From positions 62,001 to 126,000 of the forward strand of contig NZ_RCZH01000013.1 in NCBI RefSeq assembly GCF_006438875.1: DNA of 64,000 bases, written 5' to 3'. The notes under the pieces were generated by a model. The model saw only the letters and a list, made by a program, of their open reading frames with translations. It did no database searches and was not told the origin of the DNA. The translations under genes and the position numbers were made by a program. Source of the DNA: Flavobacterium pectinovorum. Lineage in GTDB: Bacteria; Bacteroidota; Bacteroidia; Flavobacteriales; Flavobacteriaceae. This document shows positions 23,492-32,403 of the stretch, one piece after another; position 1 is the stretch's first letter, and each line of letters starts with the position of its first letter.

Positions 23492-24157
23492 ATGATTCAA
23501 AAGTTATTCAGTTACCTAATTCCTATAAAAATATTCAAAAAAAAATCTGCCAGAAGCAAAATAATCGAGGTTACATGGGCAAATGGTGAATTGGTTTTAG
23601 ACTCTGAAAACACAAATTATTCTTATGGAAGTTTGCAGCGTATATTAAGGTATGGGCTTAGAAATATTGGATATAATGCAGTTTTAAAAATGGATCATGT
23701 TTTATTGCTTGGTGTTGCCGGCGGAAGCGTGATAAAAACATTAGTTGATGAAGTTAAATATAAAGGTAAAATTACCGGTGTCGAGATTGACTCAGAGATG
23801 ATTCAGATCGCAAACGAATATTTTAACCTTAATCAAATAAAACAATTGGATATAATTATTGATGATGCGTTTGAATTTGTTTTAAAAACAAAAGAGAAGT
23901 ATGATTTGATAATTATTGATATTTTTGAAGACATTCATATGCCGAACTTTTTGTTCGAGAAGTTTTTTAGCGAACGTGTTTGCTCCCTTCTAAAAGATCA
24001 GGGTTTTGTTTTGTTCAATACCATGATTCTTGACGAAGCGCATAATATTAGAAACAGAAAATACATTTCAGAAATTAACCCCAAATTATTTACTTCAAAA
24101 ATGCTGCCCCGCATTGAAGTTCATAACGAATTAATAATAATTGAAAAAGTTGCCTAA
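23492..24157 (+). CDS. Spermidine-synthase-like SAM-binding protein
   Basis: The Rossmann methyltransferase-type core shows VLLLGVAGGSVIKTLV (motif I), ITGVEIDSEMIQIANEYF (acidic ribose-binding loop) and DLIIIDIFEDIHMP, arranged as in spermidine synthase-like proteins. It lacks the N-terminal beta domain in full length. It may be an aminopropyltransferase or a methyltransferase. Upstream is a -7-like TAATTTTG (23468-23475). It heads a run of four same-strand genes with short gaps (12, 6 and 9 bp). Confidence 0.7.
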   Translation: MIQKLFSYLIPIKIFKKKSARSKIIEVTWANGELVLDSENTNYSYGSLQRILRYGLRNIGYNAVLKMDHVLLLGVAGGSVIKTLVDEVKYKGKITGVEIDSEMIQIANEYFNLNQIKQLDIIIDDAFEFVLKTKEKYDLIIIDIFEDIHMPNFLFEKFFSERVCSLLKDQGFVLFNTMILDEAHNIRNRKYISEINPKLFTSKMLPRIEVHNELIIIEKVA

Positions 24158-24169
24158 ATTTAAAATTTT

Positions 24170-24847
24170 ATGAAACCTCTTGCCTCTATTTTAAAAACCT
24201 TATCACCTACTAAAGTAATTGATTCAAGTATCCATTTTTCTAAATACATCGCTTTAGATTTATCCGTTACCAACCAGGAATTAGTTGAATCTAAGCCTGA
24301 AAACGCTGCAGAATTTGAGCGTTTTATTTCAAATTATCTTGAAAAAAATAATGCCGAAGTTGCTTTTGGCGGATATATCGAAGGACGGACTTTGTATCAG
24401 AGAAGTACCATTTTTAAAAACGATTCTATTCCCGAACGCAACATTCATATTGGTCTCGATTTGTGGACAAAAGCCAATACCGCAGTGCTGGCTCCGCTTG
24501 ACGGAAAAGTACATAGTTTCAAAAACAACGTAGGTTTGGGCGATTATGGTCCAACGATTATTTTGGAACATGAAATTGAAAATGAAACTTTTTATACTTT
24601 ATACGGACATTTATCGTTAGAAAGTATAGAAAACCTAACCGTTGGGACATTATTTAAAAAAGGCGAAAAAATTGCGACTTTAGGAAATTCAGATGTTAAC
24701 GGGGATTATGCACCTCATGTACACTTTCAAATTATAAAAAATATTGAAGAATATTGGGGAGATTATCCCGGAGTCTGCAATACAAATGACCTTAATTTTT
24801 ATATAGAAAACTGTCCCGACCCTAACTTATTATTAAAAATTACTTAA
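24170..24847 (+). CDS. M23-family peptidase domain protein without signal peptide
   Basis: The LytM/M23 fold is seen from about residue 75. HIGLDLWTKANTAVLAPLDG holds the first His/Asp zinc ligands, FYTLYGHLS follows, and PHVHFQI supplies the HxH. All catalytic residues are present, so an active metallo-endopeptidase is expected. However, the N-terminus (MKPLASILKTLSPTKVIDS) is neither a signal peptide nor a TM helix, which is odd for a cell-wall enzyme. A cytoplasmic substrate or non-classical export would be needed. Confidence 0.78.
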   Translation: MKPLASILKTLSPTKVIDSSIHFSKYIALDLSVTNQELVESKPENAAEFERFISNYLEKNNAEVAFGGYIEGRTLYQRSTIFKNDSIPERNIHIGLDLWTKANTAVLAPLDGKVHSFKNNVGLGDYGPTIILEHEIENETFYTLYGHLSLESIENLTVGTLFKKGEKIATLGNSDVNGDYAPHVHFQIIKNIEEYWGDYPGVCNTNDLNFYIENCPDPNLLLKIT

Positions 24848-24853
24848 ATAGTT

Positions 24854-25330
24854 ATGAAGAAAGCAGGATTGATTATATGTTTGTTGTTATTAATTGGATG
24901 TAAATCCAAAACCATTACCAGAGATACAGAAGATTTAAAAGTAAAGAAAGTTTCTGGTGCCGAAATTGACGCGAATCAACAGAGAAAAGCGTACGAATTG
25001 GGCAAAAGAGTTTTAGAAACTTGCAATACGTCAAAGTTTAAACCTTTTAATGAAACTGAAGTAACGCAGTCTGTTAGAGAAAATACGACCGAGGAAAGAT
25101 TGACTAAAACCTGTACAAGATTTAGACAATATTATGGAAGTTTTATTGATTTAAAATTAGATGGCGTTTACAAAACCAAACAAGAAGTTATATATCGATA
25201 TCATGCTTTGTACACCAAAAAGGTGGCTAATAAAGAGTTACGTGTTTTTGTAAACGAGGATAACTTGATTTCGGCAATAAAATCAATGGATTGGGATGAA
25301 AAATTTGATTCAAAAATAACAGATCAATAA
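24854..25330 (+). CDS. Lipoprotein, 158 aa, unknown function
   Basis: A type II signal (MKKAGLIICLLLLIGCKSK) with lipobox LIGC predicts a lipid-anchored cell-envelope protein. The mature part is a small alpha/beta domain with two further Cys (LETCNTSKF, LTKTCTRF) and a C-terminal stretch (VIYRYHALYTKKVANKELRVFV) suggestive of an NTF2- or DUF-type fold. It is 6 bp downstream of the M23 gene, so it is likely co-expressed. Confidence 0.75.
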   Translation: MKKAGLIICLLLLIGCKSKTITRDTEDLKVKKVSGAEIDANQQRKAYELGKRVLETCNTSKFKPFNETEVTQSVRENTTEERLTKTCTRFRQYYGSFIDLKLDGVYKTKQEVIYRYHALYTKKVANKELRVFVNEDNLISAIKSMDWDEKFDSKITDQ

Positions 25331-25339
25331 ACTAAAACT

Positions 25340-25861
25340 ATGAATTTAAGACTACCGCTGCTTGTATTATTGCTAATTTCTGGTTTTGCAAATGCGCAGG
25401 AAAAAATGATTGTAAACTCAAAACCTTTTCCTGCAACGCAAAATTATACTTTCATTTGTGAAAAATATGCCTTTACCGGCGAAACAAATGTTCAAATTGC
25501 AAAAACAGATAAAGGTGGAATCTTAAAATTGACTGTCGCAACTGCCAATGACAAAGCACGAATTGCCGGAGGCGTATATATAGATTTGGCTAATGCCGAT
25601 GTAATTGCCTGCACAGATAAAAATGTAAAAGAAACTGCAGATGGTAAAACTTCGGCGTATTATTACTTCACGCCTGCTGAATTTGCAAAGTTGAGAAAAA
25701 CCGATATTTATGCGATTCGTTTTATTATTGCAGGAGGTCCGGATACTTTTGGAAATCAAACCGGACATTTTACGGCAAAAAACAAAATGAATTATTTTTC
25801 TACTGCATACGACAAGTCAAAAAAGTCATATGATACCGCAAAAGAAATTAGTATTTTATAA
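25340..25861 (+). CDS. Secreted hypothetical protein, 173 aa
   Basis: A clear Sec signal peptide (MNLRLPLLVLLLISGFANAQE) precedes a beta-rich domain of about 150 residues without recognised catalytic motifs. It lies 9 bp downstream of the lipoprotein gene. An envelope or exported role is expected; no family could be named. Confidence 0.7.
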   Translation: MNLRLPLLVLLLISGFANAQEKMIVNSKPFPATQNYTFICEKYAFTGETNVQIAKTDKGGILKLTVATANDKARIAGGVYIDLANADVIACTDKNVKETADGKTSAYYYFTPAEFAKLRKTDIYAIRFIIAGGPDTFGNQTGHFTAKNKMNYFSTAYDKSKKSYDTAKEISIL

Positions 25862-25911
25862 TAAGGTCTTTAATAAAATAAATCTTATATTTATAATCTA
25901 ATTCTTTTTCT

Positions 25912-26382
25912 ATGAATGCCAACGAAGCTTTAATTACAAAATTTTACACTGCTTTTGCAAATGCCGACGCAAAAACAATGAGTGAATGTTACCATCCAAA
26001 AATTCATTTTGTTGACCCGGCTTTTGGTTTATTAAAAGAAGAACAAGTTTCCAGAATGTGGGAAATGTTGATTTTAAAAAGCAAAGGCAACATTAAAATT
26101 GAATTTTCAAATGTTAAAGCTGATGAGTTTTTTGGCTCGGCAAATTGGGTTGCTACTTATAATTTTAGCAAAACAAACCGAAAAGTAATCAATAAGATCG
26201 CTGCCGAATTTGCATTTCAAGATGGTTTAATTATCAAGCATACAGATAGTTTTGATGTCTGGAAATGGTCCAAACAAGCTTTTGGTCCGGCTGGATATTT
26301 GTTAGGCTGGACAGGTTTTTTCCAGAATAAAGTTCAGGAACAAGCATTATCCTCCCTGAAAAAATTTGAGGAATCCAAATAA
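25912..26382 (+). CDS. NTF2/SnoaL-like protein
   Basis: The 156-residue protein shows the cone-shaped NTF2-like pattern: an N-terminal helix (ALITKFYTAFANADAKTMSECY), HFVDPAFG, and a C-terminal strand/helix (DGLIIKHTDSFDVWKWSKQAFG). Such folds include isomerases, polyketide cyclases and many uncharacterised proteins. It has no signal peptide. It follows the secreted gene by 50 bp on the same strand. Confidence 0.78.
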   Translation: MNANEALITKFYTAFANADAKTMSECYHPKIHFVDPAFGLLKEEQVSRMWEMLILKSKGNIKIEFSNVKADEFFGSANWVATYNFSKTNRKVINKIAAEFAFQDGLIIKHTDSFDVWKWSKQAFGPAGYLLGWTGFFQNKVQEQALSSLKKFEESK

Positions 26383-26527
26383 TTTTCTTAAATTGGATAT
26401 TCTAAATACACAACACATTAGCTAAAATACATTTTTAGTCCTATTCAATCTACCTGCCTTATTTTAAGAATTTGCTTGTCTGTTTCTACATTTTGTTGAG
26501 TTAATCGTGTTTTAATCTTGGATATCC

Positions 26528-28270
26528 ATGAAAGAAATTGTACACAAAAAATTAAATCAATTACAAGCAACGGCAATTTGCGGAAACGATATAAGCTCTT
26601 CCTGTTTATATGTTTCGGCACTAACTATTTTATATGCTGGTCAATATGCGTGGATTTCATTATTGATTGTTGCAGTAGTATTATTCCTTTTTAGAAAAAT
26701 TTATGGCGAAGTTGTTGGCGCAATTCCTTTAAATGGTGGCGCTTACAATGTTTTATTGAATACTTCTACTAAAAGATTGGCTTCTTTAGCGGCGACATTA
26801 ACCGTTTTGTCCTACATGGCAACAGCCGTAATTTCGGCCTCAGAAGGAATGCATTATTTACACGGTATTTTCGAAACCTTAAATGTAACCATTGCAACAG
26901 TTATTGTTTTGATACTATTTACGGGACTTGCCATTCTCGGAATTGGAGAATCTGCATTTGTAGCCGTAATTATTTTTGTCACTCATTTGGCAACATTAAG
27001 CTTACTCGTTCTGGCTTCACTTTGGTTCGTTTTGAATAATGGCTTAGAAACTTTTCATATCAATTGGCAAACTCCAATCGCTTACGGAAATATCAAAACG
27101 GCACTTTTTCTTGGGTTTTCTGCTGCAATGCTTGGAATTTCAGGTTTCGAAAGTTCAGCCAATTTTGTTGAAGAACAAGAACATGGCGTTTTTCCAAAAA
27201 CGCTGAGAAATATGTGGGCAATTGTTAGTTTCTTTAATCCTGTAATTGCTATTTTACTTATTAGTGTAATTCCCTTAACAGAAGTTGGTGAACATAAAGA
27301 ATCCCTTTTGGCTTATTTAGGAGAAACCACCGGAGGATCCTGGCTGGCGTGGTTAATTTCTATAGATGCAGTTTTAGTTTTATGCGGAGCTGTATTGACT
27401 TCATTCGTTGGAGTTTCAGGATTATTAAACCGAATGACATTGGATAGAATTCTTCCAAATTATTTTCTAAAACAAAACAAAAGAGGTTCACATTATCGTA
27501 TCGTAATTAGTTTTCTGGTTTTATGTATTTCAGTTCTTTTTGCCACAAGCGGACATTTAGAATCCTTAGCAGGAGTTTATACCTTTTCGTTTTTGGCAGT
27601 AATGGCATTATTCGGAATTGGTAATTTATTGCTAAAATTCAAACGAAGTAAACTACCAAGACCTGAGCGTGCAAAAGGTATTGCAGTCGTAATCGCAGTT
27701 TTGTTTATTATCGCTGCTTTCCTTGGAAACATGAAACTAAACATAAATGCATTTTATACCTTTTTGAAATACATGGTTCCTTCCTTACTTTTTATCGGAA
27801 TCATGCTTAATCGTGTCATTTTAATAAAACTCCTGATCGAAGCCTTAGAATATTTCTACCAGCCACTCCGCAGATTTGTTATTGTCAGCAATCGCTATTT
27901 ACAGAAAATGAGTGTCGAGATTAATGCGCAGGAGTTTGTCTTTTTTACCAAAGGCGATGATATAGCAATTCTGAACAAAGTTTTGCAATATGTTGAAAAT
28001 AATGAAACTACAAAGAAATTAAAAATTGTCCATGTAAAAAGTGACGGTACAAACAACGAAGCATTAATTAAAGATCTCGAGGTTCTGGATCGCGCTTATG
28101 ATGACATCGATATCGAATATCTCGAAATACAAGGCGTTTTTGGCCCTGAGATGATTGATGAACTTTCTACAAAATGGAAAATCCCTAAAAACTTCATGTT
28201 TATAGGTTCTCCCGGAAATAAATTCTCTTACAGAGTTGCAGATCTTGGCGGTGTCCGATTGATTATGTAA
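26528..28270 (+). CDS. APC-superfamily amino acid permease
   Basis: The 580-residue integral membrane protein begins with a typical APC segment (LQATAICGNDISSSCLY) and VVGAIPLNGGAYNVLLN, and shows about 12 hydrophobic helices up to residue 440. The Gly-rich first helix and ISGFESSANFVEEQ are where APC transporters bind the substrate amino group. The last 130 residues are soluble (VNNETTKKLKIVHVKSDG...) and may be a regulatory domain. Substrate is not inferable. Repeats, not a gene, follow it. Confidence 0.85.
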   Translation: MKEIVHKKLNQLQATAICGNDISSSCLYVSALTILYAGQYAWISLLIVAVVLFLFRKIYGEVVGAIPLNGGAYNVLLNTSTKRLASLAATLTVLSYMATAVISASEGMHYLHGIFETLNVTIATVIVLILFTGLAILGIGESAFVAVIIFVTHLATLSLLVLASLWFVLNNGLETFHINWQTPIAYGNIKTALFLGFSAAMLGISGFESSANFVEEQEHGVFPKTLRNMWAIVSFFNPVIAILLISVIPLTEVGEHKESLLAYLGETTGGSWLAWLISIDAVLVLCGAVLTSFVGVSGLLNRMTLDRILPNYFLKQNKRGSHYRIVISFLVLCISVLFATSGHLESLAGVYTFSFLAVMALFGIGNLLLKFKRSKLPRPERAKGIAVVIAVLFIIAAFLGNMKLNINAFYTFLKYMVPSLLFIGIMLNRVILIKLLIEALEYFYQPLRRFVIVSNRYLQKMSVEINAQEFVFFTKGDDIAILNKVLQYVENNETTKKLKIVHVKSDGTNNEALIKDLEVLDRAYDDIDIEYLEIQGVFGPEMIDELSTKWKIPKNFMFIGSPGNKFSYRVADLGGVRLIM

Positions 28271-28302
28271 TTTTTTAGAAGCAGAACAATTTGTTTTTTA
28301 AG

Positions 28303-28374
28303 ACCAGAAGTCCCGCTTTCGCCTATATCTTTGTTCGTTCCTCTCAAAGGATACCGGCTCTATCGGGGCTAAAT
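28303..28374 (-). repeat. Dispersed repeat (copy 1), related to 40682-40816
   Basis: The reverse complement contains TAGCCCCGAT, GGTATCCTTT, AAAGATATAG and CGAAAGCGGGA in the same order as the plus strand of 40682-40816. A diverged partial relative lies near 55655-55720. No coding capacity is seen. It forms the first part of the 315-bp gap after the permease gene. Confidence 0.65.
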
Positions 28375-28429
28375 TAGAACTATAGTAATAAAAGGAGTCT
28401 GCAATCCAGATTAATTTTTACCACAAAGC

Positions 28430-28582
28430 GCGCAAAGTTTTTTTGCTTACCTGGTTTTATAAAAAAACACAAAGTTCGCAATCCCGATAGCTATCGGGAT
28501 TGTGTTGAACTAGCTTTGTGAACTTTGTGTTTTCTAAACGTAATATAAGATAAAAACCTTAGCGAACTCTGTGGTTAAATTT
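28430..28582. repeat. Imperfect long hairpin repeat with nested palindrome
   Basis: Arms containing ACACAAAGTTCGCAA and TTTGTGAACTTTGTGT face each other, flanked by outer words (ACCACAAAG and TCTGTGGTTAA). The loop side of the left arm is interrupted by a perfect palindrome with core CCCGATAGCTATCGGG (28480-28501 in full), which recurs at 42561-42576. The same hairpin without the inserted palindrome is found at 30606-30755. Confidence 0.75.
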
Positions 28583-28585
28583 CCC

Positions 28586-29191
28586 TTACAAATTAAAAAC
28601 TTTAGCTAAATGCTTCGGATAATTTTCAAGATCATTTTCTATAGTTCCGCCTTTAAAAATATCAAAGCAATTGTAATCCTGTGAAATATCAAAACCACAA
28701 AAACGATAACTACTTGAAAGATTCAAAAACAAATCTGAAGTTGTCTTTCCTTGCATAAATTGTTGAGATGGATTTCCAAAAGCCTCTTCCGGAGCATTCC
28801 ACGTTGCACAAATCATAAACTTTTTTCCGTGCAATTTTCCGCCGCTTCCATATTGTTTGCTCAAATCATCTCTTGTACGTCCGTCACCAGAAAGAAATTT
28901 TTGACTGTGCAATCCACTATTAAAAACTTCGTCCGTGTACTTTTTATAAATCCAGGGCGCGCCAAACCAATTTACCGGAGTTTGCAAAATAACAATATCG
29001 GCGCTTAAATGTTTTTCAACTTCCTCATCAGCGTTGTATCCTTTTTCTACTTTTGTTTCGAGAACCTCATAATTTTTGGCTTCAAAAAAATGCTTTGCAA
29101 CTTCGATAAAAGTGTTGTTTAATTTTCCTTCGGTCCAATTTGGGTAAGTTAAATGCGTATTAATCAGTAATACTTTCTTCTGTTTTTCCAT
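28586..29191 (-). CDS. MdaB-like NAD(P)H quinone oxidoreductase (flavodoxin fold)
   Basis: The 201-residue protein shows the flavodoxin-like pattern of the MdaB/WrbA-related quinone reductases: KVLLINTHLTYPNWTEGKLN, then ADIVILQTPVNWFGAPWIYKKYTDEVF and GGKLHGKKFMICATWNAPEE. It should use FAD or FMN to reduce quinones by two electrons, protecting against quinone stress. A -7 box TACTTTTG (minus, 29225-29218) lies 26 bp upstream. An AraC-type regulator gene lies upstream on the same strand beyond a 194-bp palindromic element and may control it. Confidence 0.82.
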   Translation of the reverse strand: MEKQKKVLLINTHLTYPNWTEGKLNNTFIEVAKHFFEAKNYEVLETKVEKGYNADEEVEKHLSADIVILQTPVNWFGAPWIYKKYTDEVFNSGLHSQKFLSGDGRTRDDLSKQYGSGGKLHGKKFMICATWNAPEEAFGNPSQQFMQGKTTSDLFLNLSSSYRFCGFDISQDYNCFDIFKGGTIENDLENYPKHLAKVFNL

Positions 29192-29476
29192 TTTAATATT
29201 TTCTATTTTCTACCAAGCAAAAGTAAAAATGGATCGTCGGGAACGAAGAGACAAACTACCATTAAAAAAGAAACAAATTACTTATAGCAAAAAAAACTAA
29301 CACATAGAAACATAGATTTTGGATCTATAGCAGAGTGTAAAAAAAAACATGTTTCTTAACACATAACTGTTCCCGATCCGGAAACGTCGGGCAATGTCAT
29401 TAAGTTAAGATAAAACCAAATGTAACAGGTTGTTAAGGACAATATCATTATTTAAGATACATATTTTTTTGTTTTT

Positions 29477-29670
29477 TTGTTCCATCGGAACATCTCATCG
29501 GTAGTCAAATAAATGCAGCATTTTTTACGTTCCGTAGGAACGTTTGATTTTATAAATAATAACGGAAAAAATACATACAGATTAGACACACAATTTGTCA
29601 AACGTCCTTACAGGACGATATTACTCCCAATCTATTTTTATTCTACCACTGAAATGTTCCGATGGAACAA
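29477..29670. repeat. Palindromic element with 17-bp perfect terminal inverted repeats
   Basis: TTGTTCCATCGGAACAT (29477-29493) is the exact reverse complement of 29654-29670. Inside are a palindrome ACGTTCC-GTA-GGAACGT (29527-29543) and a shorter one CGTCC-TTACA-GGACG (29603-29617). The GTTCC/GGAAC cores are REP-like. The element fills the right part of the 480-bp gap; the left part has only a TTAAGTTAAG-type repeat end near 29380-29411 and no gene. Confidence 0.7.
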
Positions 29671-29671
29671 A

Positions 29672-30538
29672 TTAGTAAAAATTATTGCTTTTTATTTGCT
29701 CCCGAAATTCTTTCGGAGTCAAATTGACTTGTTTTTTGAAAAACTTCGAAAAATAATTAGGATACTCAAAACCCAATTCATAAGCTACTTGCGTATTATT
29801 CATTGAATTATTTTTTTCTAATAATTCTTTTGCTTTTTTAATCACAAATTCATGAATATTCTCAAGAGCCGATTTGTTTGTGAAATGTTTAATGATATCT
29901 CCCAAATAATTTGGAGTCAAACCCAATTGATCAGCAAAATACTGAACATTTGGTAGTTGATTAACGGGCTGATTATAATAATCTTTTAAACTTTGTTGAA
30001 AATCCATAACAATGCGATTGTACTGTTTTGGGTTTGTAGAAAATTGTCTATTATAAAAAGCTTCAACTACAGAAATCAATACATTAATATAAGAAAGTAA
30101 AACACCAAAATCTTGTTTCTCGCTTTTATAATATTTATACATCAAACCAAAAAGTGTGCTTATTTCTTCTACCTCACTTTCTGTCAAATACAAAGCTTCG
30201 TGTTGTCCGTAATCAAGATACGTTTTGAATAAAAACCTGTTTTCCTCAATAATCTTTTTAGAAAGCTGAACGTACATTCCTGTATAATTCGGTTCAACAT
30301 TCCATCCGTTTAGCATTTCAGGACTGCTGAAAAAAATAGCTGTTATAGGTTTCGGAACGGCTAATGTTTTATCCGTATAATCCATCTTTATAGAAATACG
30401 ATAGAAATCAGCTTTAACTGGCTCAGATTGTGATCGCATGTTTATAGAATCATAATAACCAATATCGATATCATTATCGATTGGCTTTTTTAATCCGACA
30501 TATTCGTTAAACGATTCAAAATCCTTAAAGATTATCAT
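29672..30538 (-). CDS. AraC-family transcriptional regulator
   Basis: The C-terminal 100 residues carry the two helix-turn-helix units of AraC proteins (FADQLGLTPNYLGDIIKHFT and QVAYELGFEYPNYFSKFFKK, ending LTPKEFREQ). The N-terminal 180 residues form a cupin-like sensing domain. Its position directly upstream of the quinone reductase gene on the same strand suggests that it regulates it in response to an electrophile or quinone, by analogy with similar pairs. Confidence 0.86.
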   Translation of the reverse strand: MIIFKDFESFNEYVGLKKPIDNDIDIGYYDSINMRSQSEPVKADFYRISIKMDYTDKTLAVPKPITAIFFSSPEMLNGWNVEPNYTGMYVQLSKKIIEENRFLFKTYLDYGQHEALYLTESEVEEISTLFGLMYKYYKSEKQDFGVLLSYINVLISVVEAFYNRQFSTNPKQYNRIVMDFQQSLKDYYNQPVNQLPNVQYFADQLGLTPNYLGDIIKHFTNKSALENIHEFVIKKAKELLEKNNSMNNTQVAYELGFEYPNYFSKFFKKQVNLTPKEFREQIKSNNFY

Positions 30539-30605
30539 TTTGCAGTATGGTTAATATTGACAAAGGTTAGAAAAAAAATTATAAAACAACAAACTGATTG
30601 ATTTT

Positions 30606-30755
30606 TACCGCAAAGCACACAAAGTTTTTTCCTTAATGGGGTTTTATAAAAACACAAAGTTCGCAAAGCTTTGTGTTGAATCAGCTTTGCGAACTTTGTG
30701 TTTTTATAAATATATTGTAAGATAAAATCTTAGTGAACTTTGTGGTTAAAAAACC
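30606..30755. repeat. Long perfect hairpin repeat (28-bp arms)
   Basis: Positions 30643-30670 and 30683-30710 are exact reverse complements (28 bp, including AACACAAAGTTCGCAAAGCT), with a 12-nt loop. Outer sequences (ACCGCAAAG and AACTTTGTGGTTA) form a second, imperfect pairing. Related copies are at 28430-28582 and 50095-50200. It sits between two minus-strand genes and could terminate or stabilise transcripts. Confidence 0.85.
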
Positions 30756-30758
30756 AAA

Positions 30759-32246
30759 CTAGCTTTTAAACCATCCCGCAACTAATTCATTTTCAAATGA
30801 ATTTGCATTTTTATGAATAAATTCGTTTGTGTTTTTATTATAAGAATAGTCCAAAGCCCATGATTGGTGGTTTTGAGCTAAATCCTTGATGCTCTCGCAA
30901 ACAAAAGCAATTTCTTTATCAGTAGTTGTTGGGTGAATAGACATTCTGATCCATCCCGGTTTTTTGATTAAATCACCAATCGTAATCTCATCAACCAATT
31001 TATTCGAAGTTTCCTGATCGACGTGTAACAAAAAGTGTCCGTAAGTTCCGGCACAGCTGCATCCTCCTCTGGTTTGAATCCCGAATTTATCATTCAGTAA
31101 TTTTACACCTAAATTAAAGTGAAGATCTTCAATAAAAAAAGAAATTACACCCAAACGATTTTTATGTTGACCAGCCAGAATTTTGATATTCGAAACAGGA
31201 TCTAATTCATTAAAAACAAAATCAACAATCTCATGCTCGCGCTGTAAGATGTTTTCAATTCCCATTTCTTCCTTAAGTTCAATTGCCAAAGCCGTTTTAA
31301 TAACTTGCAGGAAACCGGGAGTTCCGCCATCTTCGCGATCCTCAATATTGTCTACATATTTATGTTCTCCCCATGGATTTGTCCAGCTTACTGTTCCTCC
31401 GCCAGGACAATCAGGAATCATATTATTGTATAATTTTTTATTAAAAATCAAAACTCCCGAAGTTCCGGGACCTCCTAAAAATTTATGCGGTGAAAAGAAA
31501 ATAGCGTCTAAATAAGCTTCAGGATCTTCAGGATGCATATCAATTTCTACATAAGGCCCGGAGCAGGCAAAATCTACAAAGCAAACCCCATTATGTTGAT
31601 GCATTAATTTTGCAGCTTCATGAAACGGAGTTTTTAAACCCGTAACATTTGAACAGGAAGTTATAGAAGCAATTTTAATCGTTCTGTCAGCATGTTTTTC
31701 TAATAATAAAGCCAAATTATCCAGACAAAAAAGTCCTTTTTCGCATGACGGAATAATCTCAACATCTGCAATAGTCTCTAACCAAGAGGTTTGATTAGAA
31801 TGATGTTCCATATGTGAAATAAAAACAATTGGTCTTTTTTCTATAGGAATATTTGTAAAATTTTTTAAGTTTTCAGGAATTTTTAAACCTAAAATTCGTT
31901 GAAATTTATTGACAACACCAGTCATTCCGGTACCATCAGTAATTAAAACATCATCATTGTTGGCATTAGTATGACGCTTAATAATGTTTCTTGCATGATG
32001 GTACGCTTTTGTCATGGCAGTACCTGACACAGTTGTTTCTGTGTGTGTATTGGCTACAAAAGGTCCAAATTCGTTCAAAAGTTTCTCTTCAATAGGGCGA
32101 TACAAGCGTCCACTGGCAGTCCAGTCTGTATAAACAATCTTTTTTTTGCCATAAGGAGAGGTAAAATCCTGGTTAACCCCAACAATATGTTGTCTAAAAT
32201 CCTGAAAATAGGTCTCTAAAGTGATGGTATTATTTTTGCTATTCAT
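30759..32246 (-). CDS. Class V PLP-dependent aminotransferase / cysteine desulfurase-like
   Basis: The protein shows the class V fold: TDWTASGRLYRPIEEKLL, DVLITDGTGMTGV, SHMEHHSNQTSW and the PLP-lysine region AIFFSPHKFLGGPGTSGVL. The cysteine-containing loop RGGCSCAGTYGH sits near the desulfurase active-site position. It may be a cysteine desulfurase, a kynureninase-like lyase or an aminotransferase; the exact reaction is open. I chose ATG 32246 (495 residues) because an exact -7 box TATATTTG (minus, 32275-32268) lies between it and an upstream in-frame ATG at 32306. Confidence 0.82.
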   Translation of the reverse strand: MNSKNNTITLETYFQDFRQHIVGVNQDFTSPYGKKKIVYTDWTASGRLYRPIEEKLLNEFGPFVANTHTETTVSGTAMTKAYHHARNIIKRHTNANNDDVLITDGTGMTGVVNKFQRILGLKIPENLKNFTNIPIEKRPIVFISHMEHHSNQTSWLETIADVEIIPSCEKGLFCLDNLALLLEKHADRTIKIASITSCSNVTGLKTPFHEAAKLMHQHNGVCFVDFACSGPYVEIDMHPEDPEAYLDAIFFSPHKFLGGPGTSGVLIFNKKLYNNMIPDCPGGGTVSWTNPWGEHKYVDNIEDREDGGTPGFLQVIKTALAIELKEEMGIENILQREHEIVDFVFNELDPVSNIKILAGQHKNRLGVISFFIEDLHFNLGVKLLNDKFGIQTRGGCSCAGTYGHFLLHVDQETSNKLVDEITIGDLIKKPGWIRMSIHPTTTDKEIAFVCESIKDLAQNHQSWALDYSYNKNTNEFIHKNANSFENELVAGWFKS

Positions 32247-32267
32247 TAGTGTGCCTGAGTTTGATTG

Positions 32268-32275
32268 CAAATATA
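32268..32275 (-). promoter_or_regulatory. -7 box of the class V aminotransferase gene
   Basis: TATATTTG on the minus strand matches TAnnTTTG, 22 bp before the ATG at 32246, and fixes the start choice. No good -33 TTG is visible. Confidence 0.5.
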
Positions 32276-32403
32276 TTGCTTTTTTATAGAATTGCGAATT
32301 TATCAATTGTAAACTTCAAACATTACAGAACCGTTTGGTATCTTTATTTTAATTGTTGTTTTGTTGATAATTTATCATAATATTCTATCGGATTAATGGG
32401 GCA

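Noticed and set aside
32247..32306. Twenty-residue N-terminal extension of the class V aminotransferase
   Set aside because: It would lie upstream of an exact -7 box, so it is probably not in the transcript.
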